This document shows, in pieces, positions 33,076 through 44,330 of a stretch of DNA of 64,000 nucleotides. The translations under genes and the position numbers were made by a program. Every line of letters begins with the position of its first letter. Position 1 is the stretch's first letter. Location of the stretch: positions 1-64,000 of the forward strand of contig JAACJM010000138.1 of assembly GCA_013368315.1 (NCBI GenBank), written 5' to 3'. This stretch comes from Tetrapyrgos nigripes (lineage: Eukaryota > Basidiomycota > Agaricomycetes > Agaricales > Campanellaceae). The notes under the pieces are model-generated. The model made no database searches, had not been told where the DNA came from, and saw only the letters and a program-made list of their open reading frames with translations.

Positions 33076-33590
33076 TAACGCATCATTTCAATGATCGCTG
33101 TTACTGTCTGTCTAGGAGAGACTACTGTCAAGGTTTGATGTATCCTGTCCCATCACGTCCTTGATCATTAATATCTATCGCAGATGCACCACGGATAGAT
33201 AGATATATTACACCGGGACCGGACTAGCTACTGATACTTTTACATCAGTAAATGACGCGCGAAGTAGCTAACCGTGGAACCAATTACTGATTCACGGGGG
33301 CAAGCAACAAGGCAATAGGGGCAACGTCCTGGAGAAGACCAGGGTAGACCGTCTACCACATTGAAGCGCTATAAGGCGGCGCAGAGACAGAGGACGTGGG
33401 TCTCAATGTGAAGGACAAAGCACCGGGCTTGAAAGTACTAGGGGTACATCAGGTAAAGTAAAATGTAATCTAGGGAGAAGACTAAACAGCGAATCAAAGA
33501 AACCGACGAATAGGGAACATGTAAGGTAAGGAATATCCAAAGAGAAGACCTAGGAATTGCCTAGAAATCAAGGGATATGAAGTATTGAAG
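33076..33590. other. Non-coding stretch
   Basis: Stop-rich on both strands and AG/GA-rich toward the right. No gene, RNA or clear repeat was recognised. Confidence 0.4.
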
Positions 33591-33591
33591 C

Positions 33592-34143
33592 TGATTCAGA
33601 TCCTGATGACGGGTCATTTCAAAATATCACCGTTCAGGAAAATGATCCCCAAATAATCTACAATGGTGTCAGTAGGTGTTGCCCGAGTCTAGGTCGTGTT
33701 TTGAGTGTCTGACGATTGCATGTCGATAGGTTGGAGTACCGCTAGCTCTGCAGAGGGTCTCATGTGTGCTGATCTATCCTCGAGCACAACCTTCAACTAT
33801 GTCGCCCTGCTTCAGTTTTCTTGCTATATGAAACACTGGGCAACATTGAGCAGGTGTTGCGGTTTACTACCACGCTACGCTATGGCCATTTGACGCCACT
33901 GCTGTTTTACGCCTCGACGATGAGCCTATGTTCACGTTAGATTTGCAGGATAATAGTGTACTTCCCAATCCAGCCGCAGCTGCTACGGTGGAGTCAACCA
34001 TTAGATGGGAACGTACAAACCTGACCGATGGGCAACATACGCTCGTGATATCCCCTGGGACATTGGCGATGGTGGATGCTAAAATGATCTGCTGGCATCA
34101 CGTCGTTGTTCCGAACTTTCTGGACAGTGAAACATTTCTTTGA
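33592..34143 (+). pseudogene. Truncated copy of the ectodomain module
   Basis: Remnant of the membrane protein at 29769-31538. SFQNITVQENDPQIIYNG matches the end of module 1 and start of module 2 (QNVTVQESDPQITYTG). After a damaged segment, GVAVYYHATLWPFDATAVLR, ATVESTIRWERTNLTDGQHT and SPGTLAMVDAK match module 2. There is no signal peptide, no stalk and no membrane helix. The segment between the two blocks (about 33700-33850) has lost the W-x-K-x-x-x-x-x-LYxGG motif. It is a partial tandem duplication separated from its source by the minisatellite. Confidence 0.72.
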
Positions 34144-34263
34144 CTAGGAGATACAAAGAGGTAAACACATTTTATAATAAGCGACAGATGTATGGAACAC
34201 AAGTCCATTCAGAAACTTCAAATTCCACTAACTCCCGACGCATCCACTGACTGACCGAACTGC

Positions 34264-36006
34264 TCATGTATTTCCCTGAGATAACATATGCCGCAATGAC
34301 CTATTTTGCTCCTTGAGCAACACTATCTGATCATCTCTGTTACACACGGCTGCCTCTAATCTAAATATATCGGAAAACAGCAAGAACATCACCTGGACCA
34401 TCTTCCATCTAGATGACGTTGCTTCGTCTGCTGGTGACCATGAAAGCAGGCACTGAGGCGAACAAACTTGAGCCAGGGACATCGCAGTGTACGACATGTG
34501 TCTGGGTACGATGTCTGAAAAACCAACGTCTAGTATCTCCAAATCGGCGAATTTTGTGGTCATTGCGGGAAGAGTGTCAGAGACACTCTCGAATTCGAGG
34601 AACATAGTGGTGTCCAGGTATAAGCTGACATCTTTAAGGCCAAGGCAACGACGCGTCAGGATGGAAAGCGCTCGTAGAGTGGGTTTGTTGAAAGGGTGCT
34701 GGATGCGATGAAGGGGGAGCATGCTGCTCAGCTTGAGAACCTTCAAGTCGACCCAGGTGGAGGTGATCTTCTCAACATCTGAATCGGTCAGACTGAGGGG
34801 ATTATGCAGGCACCACACGAATTTTTCCATCTTAGTGCACTCTAAGATTGGTCGAAACGCATCAAAGGGGATAGATTCACAGATGGCATCTTCATCGGGT
34901 TCAGGTGCTTCGGGGCATCCCAATACGAACTCGACGAGGTTTGGGGCAAAGGAAGGAAGGAGTCGGAGAACGAATTGAACAGCCTTGAGCTTTTCGACCT
35001 CTATCGTTCCAAGAGTGAGCGAGCGTAGGCCTGCCAGGCTGTTACGGGAAAGAAGTGGACAAACTGCCGTGCTATAGCTGAATCCGTATAGAACCAGCTT
35101 GGCAAGGGCAGCGAAAGCATCCCTCTGCAGTGGGCTGCCCGTTCTGGCGACAGCTACACGGGGATCAGAGTTACAATATAGAAATTGGAGTTCTTCCAGT
35201 TTGCTAGATTTAGAGAGAGAGGAGAGGAGAGGAGCGATATCCTTGAAAGCTGGTACGACGACCCGAGTGAGATGAGGAAGATTCTCGAAAATCGACGCGA
35301 GCGGGGAGACGAGTTCCTGGGCAGGGGCCGTATGTATGTGCAAGGAAGTAAGCAAAGGCATGCGCATGTGAATAGCTTCGATGAAAAAGGACACGTCTGT
35401 CGTTCTTGCTACATCGTAACAATCATATTGCATGTGACAGTGGTTTACGGTGTCATGCATGAAGGTGACACCGTCGACGAGTGTGCAGAGATCACCCTTG
35501 GAATACCACTCCAACGAACGCAGATTTGGAAGGAGGGGTGATGACGATCGAACGCGCTGAATAACGCCAAGCAGGGAGGCAAAGTCGTGATATTCCATGG
35601 CCCTCGCATTGACCAGAGCACCCAGGAAATGAAGATGTCGCACGCGACTGGAATACTTCGTCTCAAAACGGCTCCAGTCTCTGGTAGTCGGGTTTGGGTC
35701 GAAATTCTGCGTAAAGAAAGTAAATCCGGCGAACAGTCATTGTGCAGCACTTGCAAGCAAAACGGTACCCACATATACAAAGCGTGGTACAACTGCATCC
35801 ATATCATCATAGTCTTCGAGAACCGTTACTTTGACCGGGGAAAGGAGGTTTGCCAAAGCTCCCATATCTTTTACTGCAAACCAAACCACGTCAAGGGCGA
35901 CCTCTGACCAAGACTTGCAAACCAACGCGCAGCGTACTAGATCCTCTTTCTCCAGGTGCTCGAATATGATGCGGAGAAGTTCTGTAACTTGTAGCAAAGG
36001 ATGCAT
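34264..36006 (-). CDS. F-box / LRR-like protein, intact family member
   Basis: Two exons (35773-36006 and 34264-35706), about 558 aa. The F-box is MHPLLQVTELLRIIFEHLEK with CALVCKSWSEVALDVVWFAV. After the intron come NPTTRDWSRFETKYSSRVR and the family's LRR-like blocks (SSSPLLPNLRSLEW, FMHDTVNHCHMQ, FKDIAPLLSSLSKSS, LLPSFAPNLVEFVLGC, LTDSDVEKITSTW), then a short C-terminal coiled coil (RDDQIVLLKEQNRSLRHML). A second ATG five codons upstream (36021) is possible, but 36006 matches the paralogues. Likely an SCF substrate adaptor; the target is unknown. It lies head-to-tail with the next copy. Confidence 0.82.
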
Positions 36007-36134
36007 AGTTTCTTGAAGCATCCGTAGGAGGAGGAGGAGTTACCTGGCAAATGGCGCGAAATGTTTGAGACAAAGACGACCTGCTAACGTAATCATGAGT
36101 GACGACTCGAGAGTAATTTGAAAAAATCGTGTTC

Positions 36135-36199
36135 AACTATGTACAAGTACTTGTCTCCAAGGAGATTTATCGCGGGTCATAACACAGTCAAAGTCCTTG
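36135..36199. repeat. 65-bp dispersed repeat, copy B, overlapping a stop codon
   Basis: Matches copy A at 33011-33075 with three differences. The right end covers the last codons and stop (36188-36190) of the minus-strand F-box gene, so the repeat supplies that gene's final residues (QGL) and the start of its 3' UTR. Confidence 0.8.
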
Positions 36200-37945
36200 A
36201 GAACCCTGGTATTCTGATATCCTCTCCTGTAATGTCTCCACTTCCTTCTCAAGTGACGAGATCCTGGTTTTCTGGCTCTCCACGGTCGCATGTAGACTGG
36301 AAAATTCCGGTAAAGTCTGCTCGACTCTTAACCACTTGGCCATGTTCAGACTGATTCGGTCTGACCCTCCGTCTCGTGCCTCGTCAGCCCAATAAAGTCC
36401 ACAAGGATATCGACAAACGCGACCCAGAGTCATTGCAACACTGGCCGTGTCTCCACCTATCTTCGAATGGCCGACATTGAGTGATCTCAATCTCTGAGGG
36501 CCAGCGCTTGAGATCAAGTTGGCGTCACCCTGGGCATCAGTGAGAGGCCTGGGGTTCATGGACAAGCCAACGTTCTCGAGGTCAGGGCATAAACGTACAA
36601 GGATGAAAAGAGCTCGAAGAGTGGGTTTTGGGGTGTTCCGAGCATGGACGTGAAGGGTACTTTGGACCTCGATCAATTTAAGCCGAGGCCAAGCTGAAGC
36701 AATCTCCTCAATGTCGGAATCGGTAAAGTGAGGGTTTGGATGGTCCAACTCAAAGTGTTCGATTCTGCGACATTCGAAGATTGCTCGGAAACAATCAAGG
36801 GTAAGAGATCCTGAATGGATAATATCGTTATTGTCGGAGTCGAGAGCCTCCCAAGAATTATTGGCATTTTGGGGAAATTTAAAAGTGCATTTGACGAGAT
36901 TCGGGGCAAAGGAAGGGACCAACTGGAATAGACTCCGAATGGTGTCCGGGGTCTCGAGACCATAGGATCTGACTTCAAGTGTGTGTAGATGTGTCAGGTT
37001 ATTGGAGGAGAAAAGCGGGGTCAGAGTTTGAAAGCCTTTTACGGGTAGGTAAAGATGGCCAAGTGCCATCAAAGCGTCGCCTTTGAGTCGTCCGGCTGTT
37101 TCAACGACGGGACTTTTGTCATCACGAGCGTGCTCTTCGAATCGGAGAGAATCCAGTTTCTTCGCATTACTGAGCGAAGACAGGATGGGAGATATGTCTG
37201 CAAATGCGGGGATTGAAAGGGAAGTGAGCTCGACGAGGTTTCCGAGCAATTCCTCGAGTGGACCGGAAAGCTCATTCTGCGCGACTATATCCATCTTCAG
37301 CGAATTTAGTGAGGGCATGCGCGCCTGTATGGCTTTGATGAGTTGAACTCCGTTCAGTTCAAACTTTGGCAGACCATGGTCTCGGAGTTCATATCTCATG
37401 GAGAAGTGCCTGACTCCTTCGTGCATGAACGCGACGGAATGGGAAGAGTCATAGTAGGTCCCGTTCCAAGTCAGCGTGTGGAGGTTTGGGAGGAGAGGCG
37501 AAGACAGTGATTTATCGATGCGTTGGAGTGTCTTTAGCAGAGGGGAGAAATCGTACCGAATCCCGCAAAAAAAATCATTGAAACGGAGAACTCGGACCCG
37601 GTTGGAATATTTCAACTGAAAGCGACGCAATTTCTCTCCCTTAGGAGGATCATTGACAAATTTCTACACAAGGGTTATTTAACTCTGAGCTACACCGAGA
37701 TGACGGTGACTAGAACTCACGTATGTTATTATAACGTCCCACTCATCGAGACCGCAACTCTCCTTCTCCTTAAGAGGGGAAAGTAGGCGTGCAAAGGTTG
37801 GAAGATCCGAAATGGTATACCATAACGCATCGAGAGCAACTTCGGACCACAGCTGGCAGACGGTGGCACAAGAAAACAGAACCTCTCTTTCGAAATCCTT
37901 GAATATGATACGAAGGAGATCCGCAACCTGGAACAAATGATGCAT
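36188..37945 (-). CDS. F-box / LRR-like protein, intact family member
   Basis: Two exons (37721-37945 and 36188-37663), about 566 aa. The F-box is MHHLFQVADLLRIIFKDFER with CATVCQLWSEVALDALWYTI. The LRR-like body carries SSPLLPNLHTLTWNG, FMHEGVRHFSMRYEL, FADISPILSSLSNAKKLDSL, FQLVPSFAPNL, FTDSDIEEIASAWPRLK and the C-terminal coiled coil QKTRISSLEKEVETLQERIS. It is closest to the copy at 14504-16262 (shared LSNAKKL, EIASAWPRLK, SEYQG/SGYQG endings). ATG 37945 matches family starts. Probable SCF adaptor. The last codons lie in a dispersed repeat. Confidence 0.83.
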
Positions 37946-38414
37946 GGTTGTTCCAATTACGAATTTGTGATTGGTGCACACTGAGAGAAATGTGCCAACC
38001 GGGCGTATTTTAGGAGGAAGAGAAGGAGAGTTGAAACCAGCTGATTATATCAGCATCCAAAAAGGTAATCCAAATTACGTCTGGTCAGGCTCGTCGACAG
38101 ACATCACCTAGAAGAGAGCCAGCAACATGTACAAAGGTTCTTGATTCCAATCGGTACTTCAGCACCAAATAACTTAGAATACAGACGTGTTCGGAATGTC
38201 CCAGTCGTAGTGTACATACATATACTTGCCCGCCAGTCACTTTTACCATTCCTTATGGCCAAATCTCGAGTAAAACCCGTAGGCCCAGCCACCAACCACG
38301 CGTCATCTGCTACTCGTCTCCCTTCCTAATATCTCAAACCCAACAGCTCAAGCACACGATGCCTGACGCAAGTATAACTGATCGGACTTGACTGCGACGC
38401 GATTCAAGGAAACG
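37946..38414. other. Intergenic
   Basis: Promoter side of the F-box gene and 3' side of the SDR gene. No gene-like frame is seen; the 62-codon frame at 38141-38329 has no support. Confidence 0.4.
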
Positions 38415-40014
38415 CTATAGCTTCGCCGCAGGCGCAGCCCCAGACCCAGCAATCCCATACCCAAAATTCCCATACCTAGCTCCTCCATCAAGAATAATAT
38501 GAGCTCCAGTGACGTGAGCTGAAGCTGGTGAGACAAGGAAGAGAGCGAGACCGGCCATGTCTTCAGTTCTACCGAAACGGCCTGGAGAAGTAGAGGAGTT
38601 AAGGCGTGGGTGAGCAGAAAGGACAGAAAGAGGTGTACGAGGAAGAAGGAAGGAGCGAAAAGCGTGCAAGAGGGAAGATGCTTGAAAAGAAACAATGACA
38701 AAGGACGGTGAGAGGGAATAGGACAAGAAAGGAAGGGAAATACGAAAGAAGATACGCATACGTACCTGTTGGTTGATGCGAGGTATATCTCTCTTCCCCG
38801 GATAGTTTGAGGCCAAATGCGGTCATTCCACTCGGGAAGAATCTGTAATGGGTGGACGACGGTGTGAGTAGACCAAAAGATGCTTGCTAGGCCTTGAAAG
38901 GCTTACCCAGGCAAAATCGCGTTTACTCTGACAGTAACAGCGATGACAAGTTAGCTAGGAAAGGATATAGCACCATTAGGGTGAAAGACATACGTGACGT
39001 GACGAGGACCAAGTTTAACAGCGAGCTGTGAGGTTAGATGATTGACTGCGTTGGTGGAAAGAATGATTGCGTTAGCCTGCTTAGCCTGAGTCAAAGACGT
39101 GAATGGATAGGCTCACCAGCAGCTTTACTAGGATGGTAACTCCATGTACCGTTTCCGGGTGCAGTTAGATCATGCTCGGTGTGGGGATCGACAGACGCCG
39201 TTGAAGAGATGTTGATGACACGCGCAGGATCGTAAGAGTTGGAGTCTTTAACGAGGAGGTCTGTGAGACTGAATAGAACATCACAAAAACAGCGAGTCAG
39301 AGTAGACATTCGGGGCCCAAAGTAGCTGCGTACCCAACGGTCACTGAAACGGGAATGGTCAGGAATATCATAGAAGCGACATCAACAGTCGAGCGCACAG
39401 TAGAATATGCTTTTGACATTGACAGCAAAGATATTATCCCAACCCTTCTCTTCAGGGATATCCTCGTAAATACCGCCCCAGGCAACACCAGAATTATTGA
39501 CGAGGATATGGAGCTTGGATTCGCGTTTCTTGAATTCCGCTATGAGGGCATCACATCCTGCTTTCGACTGTGTACAAAAAGGTCAACTGCCTGGTCTTTC
39601 GGCTAGCCATTCGTTCCTTACTGAGAGATTCGCAACGATGTATTCGACGGGAGCAGTAGCTCTTTGTCTGATTTCCGCTACGGCCTTGAATGATAAATAC
39701 TATAAATGTGCATATTTAGAGCGAAGCAGGCCTGGTACGCACTTGTTTGAGGGAGTCTTCCTTCCGCGATGCGATATACACTTTGCAGCCGTTTTGAGCA
39801 AAACCAGAAGCTATCATTTTTCCGATTCCAGTGCTTCCGCCCGTGACGAGAGCTGTAGGACATTCACTAAGCTTGAAGTAGCAAAGGGTTCAGAAAGGAA
39901 TCGGACCAATTTTACCCTTGACGCTGTAGAGCGTGTTAATCGAAACATCTGGTAGTTTTTCAGTAAAGAGTCTGGCCCAATGAACGGTCTATAACACGCA
40001 CCAGGAGTGCTCAT
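38415..40014 (-). CDS. Short-chain dehydrogenase/reductase (SDR), copy 1
   Basis: Classical NAD(P)-dependent SDR, probably cytosolic. ATG 40014 gives MSTP, then an intron, VSINTLYSVKGKI, and the Rossmann motif ALVTGGSTGIGKMIASGFAQ. Other signatures are the Asn-Asn-Ser-Gly (NNSG) strand, VINISSTAS with the catalytic Ser, and the active-site Y-x-x-x-K in SYHPSKAA. The C-terminus is GRFGRTEDMAGLALFLVSPA and THIILDGGARYGN-type, ending GSGAAPAAKL at 38415-38417. About nine short exons. The substrate cannot be predicted. A close paralogue lies at 62944 onward on the opposite strand. It diverges from the F-box gene at 40214. Confidence 0.82.
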
Positions 40015-40213
40015 CTTGTGAAGTGGTGAAGAGGCAAGAGACGTTGGTCATGATTGGTGCGGAAGAAGACTACCGCTCGGTTCTCCGGCTCCCTTAACCG
40101 GATAGTCACGTGTCCGCGGAGCTCTGGGTGGGTTTCCGATTGAGTGGTCTCGATAAGGAGGTGGTACTAACACGCGTTGTCTGCCCAGGTGTACCTTCCG
40201 TCTCAGTTCATTG

Positions 40214-41573
40214 ATGACCACCAGCGCCCAGGACCTTCCCTCAGATATCTTATACGAGATATTCCGGACGCTTACAGAGGGATGGATATCGTTGGACACT
40301 TCAAATGGCCTCTGGGTAGCTTCTCGTGTATGCGAGAGATGGAGACATGTCGCTTTCGAGTTCAAGGGTCTATGGTCGCATATAGCTATCGACAAACACG
40401 ACATCATCCAAGTCTCGCCTCATGCCGTCTCTATTATTGAGGCTTGTCCTTACCCGTTCCGGAGATTGTCTCCTACATATCCGAGCCTACCTCGATCGAC
40501 TGTTAGTCAACGCCAACATCCTGGAGACCCTCGTCCTCCACTCTCATCGCTGGCACACACTCGACCTCCAGATCTCCCTCTTCCTCCTAAGAATCCTCGG
40601 CACCCAGACGAAACACAAAGGTTTCCCAAGCCTATCACGGCTGACCTTATCTCTCGTAGACGAGGACGGCCAATCCTTCCGCGGTGATCCCTTGGAAGCT
40701 TTTCAAAGCGCTCCAAAGCTAGAAAGCGTCTCCGTCAACACTCGTCGTTCTTCCCTAGTCAAACTACCCTGGTCCAACCTTCGCCATCTATCCATTCGGG
40801 AAATCTCCGCAGGAGAGTTTCTTCGTGTTTTCGGGAGCACCGTCAACCTGGTTGAATGCTCTCTCCTCGTTGGGCCTCCTTATCAACTTCAAATCGACAA
40901 CGGAGGTGCAGGAGCCGTTTCACTTCCACTTCGTCAATCAGCATTGAAAACTCTTCTTCTTTGCTGTAAACCCGACGTCTTAGGCGACTTGGAGCTACCT
41001 GCTCTTGAGAACCTTTACATCGCCGAAACCACGCTTTCCAAATTCTGTTTCAACCCTCTTATCTCTCTTTTCCATCGTTCCACGTGCGATATCCAAGTTT
41101 TGGGGCTTAGTGGGATCCTATTATATGATGACGGACTTCACGACGCATTGAGCACGTTACCCAACCTCGTCGAGCTCATCTTGGCGGATTGGACACCGAC
41201 GACACCAGAGTCTTGGAGTTTGAATAGTTTGGTTGCGGATTTGACGGTGCATGAAGGGTCAATGGCACCTCCACTCGTACCCAAGCTGAGAACCTTGGTA
41301 GTGGATGATTATTCCAGCGGAAGGACTGTTGATGGGGATTTATTGGCTAGTATGGTCGAGTCGAGGATGTGTGGGAGTGGTGGAGGGCTTATAAAGCTTG
41401 GTTTACATGGTGTTTCGCTTCGGATTAATGGATTGGATGTATTGGGAAGGTTAAGGCAGTTCAAGGAGGAGATGTCTTTCATGGTTACTGTGGGTCATTC
41501 GGATATTGTGGAGAATAATTTTGGGTGGAAGTCGAAGAGTGGGAGTGCAGTTAGTATTAAGATGAAGGATTGA
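40214..41573 (+). CDS. F-box / LRR-like protein (third subfamily), with one-base frame break
   Basis: F-box near the N-terminus: MTTSAQDLPSDILYEIFRTL and VASRVCERWRHVAFEFKGLW. Then comes HAVSIIEAC, where the frame shifts by one base at about 40448, continuing LTRSGDCLLHIRAYLDRLLV and a long leucine-rich repeat-like region (FPSLSRLTLSLVDED, LPWSNLRHLSIREISAGEFL, LPNLVELILADWTPTTPESW). Stop 41571-41573. The join IEACLTRSGDCLLHI is what this Agaricomycete family normally shows, so the extra base is a sequence error or a recent mutation; no intron fits. About 450 residues if joined. Likely an SCF adaptor. Confidence 0.7.
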
Positions 41574-42161
41574 GGATTAGTTGGGTCATTCCATCGATAG
41601 ATGTATAATTCATGACTATTTGTCTGGGCCTATCAGATATATGTACTGTAATGTAAGAGCCCAAACTGTAATTAACCCTACTCAACTAGATATGAAACTC
41701 TAAAGCTTGAGATGATAGAAAGGGACTTCAGAGCCGAGTAAATGTACGTGAGGTTGGGTTACACTTGCTTAACGGTCCCGACAATGCTGAACACGAAAAA
41801 AATAGCAAAAAAGAGATGAGGGTACCGCGAATCGAAGTGCGGCGAAAACTAAAGGGACACAGTGATATTATTATTATGCATAAACTAGAGTCGTAAGGTC
41901 ATTACAAGTCGTGATGAATGAAAGAAACACCTGCGGTGAGAAAAAAAAAGCGTTGAGCAAGGATGTGAGACGGTGCACAAATACATAGGACGTACTAGCA
42001 GCGCAACAGCTCCTGGCTGGTTCGTCTGCTTTGATGGTGGTGATACAATGACTTCCTAATACATGCAGTTTACCCTAGAAGGAGGTTCAGCGCATGCCCA
42101 CTGAATGGAGAAAAGAGACGCACCTTCAAAACCCAAAAAAGACAAAACAGTGATGCTCTGC
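41574..42161. other. Convergent intergenic
   Basis: 3' regions of two convergent genes. A/T-rich, with several A-runs and no gene-like frame. Confidence 0.4.
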
Positions 42162-42551
42162 TCAGTTCGCTTGTTGCGAAGAGCACTCAGTCTTGGACAC
42201 CTCCTCTGGAGCCTTTGACTCCTGCATATCCATCTTTATCGAGGCTTGTGAGAGTTTTCTAGCCTGAAGCTCCGCCGACCATCTCTTCGTCAAGTCCTTC
42301 ACTTCTTGCACATCCACCTTGATGACGCCTTCGATAGACTGAAGAGCTTGTATAATCTCCTCCAACTTTTCTTCCCAGTCTGCTTTCACGAAACTAATGA
42401 GCTGCACATCCTTGAGCTTGCCCACTTGTCCAACGTGTGTCAATGCAGGGTGTATCTCGGAAAGGGTTGACGGTGACGAAAAGAACGATGACTGAGGATC
42501 AAGAGTAACGGCGATATAAGTGTTGTGGTCGTAGTCGTATTTGGCAGACAT
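42162..42551 (-). CDS. Small protein, 129 aa, unknown
   Basis: Single-exon frame from ATG 42551 (MSAKYDYDHNTYIAVTLDPQ) to the stop at 42162. The middle, VGQVGKLKDVQLISFVKADW and EKLEEIIQALQSIEGVIKVD, alternates strand- and helix-like segments and could be a small ferredoxin-like alpha/beta fold. The tail is Lys/Glu/Gln-rich. No signal peptide or membrane helix. No family is recognised. It diverges from the IPK gene with 175 bp between starts. Confidence 0.55.
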   Translation of the reverse strand: MSAKYDYDHNTYIAVTLDPQSSFFSSPSTLSEIHPALTHVGQVGKLKDVQLISFVKADWEEKLEEIIQALQSIEGVIKVDVQEVKDLTKRWSAELQARKLSQASIKMDMQESKAPEEVSKTECSSQQAN

Positions 42552-42726
42552 GACGCTGACGCTGATGGTGGTGGTGGTTGTGGTCAGGAGCAAAGCATGC
42601 TCTTTCCCATTCCAAATATATCGACCCTCGACGCGATGAGCGTGTCGCTGATCACGCGATCACGTTTCATCTCCTTCAAGTTACTGTTTCAAACACTGTT
42701 TCGTTTCCTCTTGACTACCACTCTCG

Positions 42727-43837
42727 ATGGCCTCATCTTCTGTTACAGGGGAGACCCATACTTTAGCATCCCAGGTCGGCGGTCACGCTGGCGTGCAGAC
42801 TACCGAAGACGGATCTTTAATTATTAAACCAGCATTACCCCTCGAACACAAGTTTTATCAGGATCTTTCAACCCAGGACGGTTTTAAAGATTTGAGGCCG
42901 TATTTGCCCAAGTTTTTCGGGACATTGAAACTAGAAGGCCAGGTTGACGAATCAAAGTCAACTGCTGATGGCTCAATCGTGGTCAAGAAGACGAAGGACG
43001 CGCAAAAAGATGAGTATTGTCAATAACAATTAGACCGATTGGTATTGAGGCTAGATGGGCGGTCTTACAGTCTTTGGTTTTGGAGAACCTCTCTCATCCG
43101 TTTCTCAAGCCTAACATCCTGGATGTCAAGCTAGGAACTGTCCTGTACGGTGAAGATGCTCCTCCAGAGAAAGTGGAGAGAATGCTCAAGACCGCACGAG
43201 AAACCACGTCTCTCGAGACTGGCATTCGATTGACTGGATTTCAGGTCAGTCAAAAAAAAATGCTTCCGCTCAAAACGATTGCCCGTTAAAGTTAAATGAA
43301 TGTGTTATTCTCTAGGTGTATGACAACATCACCTCCCAACCTGTCAACACTCCCAAATCCTACGGGAAATCTATCAAACCCTCGGATCTACCAGAAGGCA
43401 TACGAAGATTTTTCCCAGTCTCGTCTGGAGAATCGTCTTTGGGTCTCCCTGCCAAACTTCTTTTTCCGATTCTCCAGTACATCAGGGAAGATATCGCAGA
43501 AATACGAAGTGCACTCGCAGGCCTGCACTTCCGGATGGTCGGTGGTAGTTTGTTAATCATCTACGAAGCAGACTTTGCCAAAGCCGAGGAGGGTATTCAG
43601 TGGGTCAAGGACGTTGAGGATGGGAAGATTGACCCCGAAGAAGATGACGACGACGACGAGGATGTTAAGGAAGAAGAGGTGGATAAGAAGCGTCCGCCAT
43701 ATGTCGTCAAGCTCATCGATTTCGCGCATACCCGGGTAAAACCTGGAGAGGGTCCAGACGAAGGTGTTCTGAAAGGCATCGATACTGTGTTGAGCCTTTT
43801 GGATGGAAGGATTAAGGAGGTGGAAAGTATGCTGTAA
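42727..43837 (+). CDS. Inositol polyphosphate multikinase (IPK/Arg82 family)
   Basis: Kinase of soluble inositol phosphates in the IPK superfamily, nuclear/cytosolic. ATG 42727 (MASSSVTGETHTLASQVGGH) with HKFYQDLSTQDGFKDLRPYL. Exon 2 starts at the acceptor before WAVLQSLVLENLSHPFLKPN and carries the hallmark P-x-x-x-D-x-K-x-G (PNILDVKLGTVLYGEDAPP). Exon 3 has GLPAKLLFPILQYIREDIAE, GGSLLIIYEADF, an acidic insert (EEDDDDDEDVKEEE) and the metal-binding VVKLIDFAHTRVKPGEGPDE. It ends IKEVESML at 43835-43837. All key motifs are present. Confidence 0.88.
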
Positions 43838-44059
43838 CAGCTAAGCCATCTCCCAGACTTCGTCGACCCTTGATAATTGGTTATTTATTTATCTATCTAG
43901 ATGCTCTTGATACCTATGTATCTGACATTGGAATTAGAATGACAACTGTTGTATCGAATCGTCTCGCATGCCTGAGTTGAGAAACGAGATGACATGCCTC
44001 AGGTCGTCATGCGTTGACTTCTTGGATACCGAAATAGGCGGTCAAGCTCTTTCGCAACG

Positions 44060-44330
44060 ACGTTTTGCCAGAGAAACTACATTTACATTTTGGGAAAAGG
44101 ACTCGTCCGCAGCATTGTTCTAGACAACAAGAACGGAAATAGCAAGGTGGATGACTGAGCAGGAATATGAGGTAAATTTTTCCACAGATAATTTTGTCTC
44201 TTCATCATCGGTCACTCTCCACAACGTTTCGCAACATTTTGCGAAAGCTCGTCCCCAGCATCAAGAAATAGCGAAAGTGAATGACCGAGCAGAAGACTGA
44301 GGTGAGTAATCCCGCTTTTTCCACAGATAG
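44060..44330. repeat. Imperfect direct duplication of about 130 bp
   Basis: Two copies, about 44060-44200 and 44225-44330, each contain CGCAAC..TTTTG, ctcgtcc.cagca, then ATGAC[TC]GAGCAG, a possible splice donor (GAGgtra), TTTTTCCACAGATA and gttttg/attttg. The second copy leads into the frame at 44281; the first may be a duplicated 5' exon. Confidence 0.5.
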
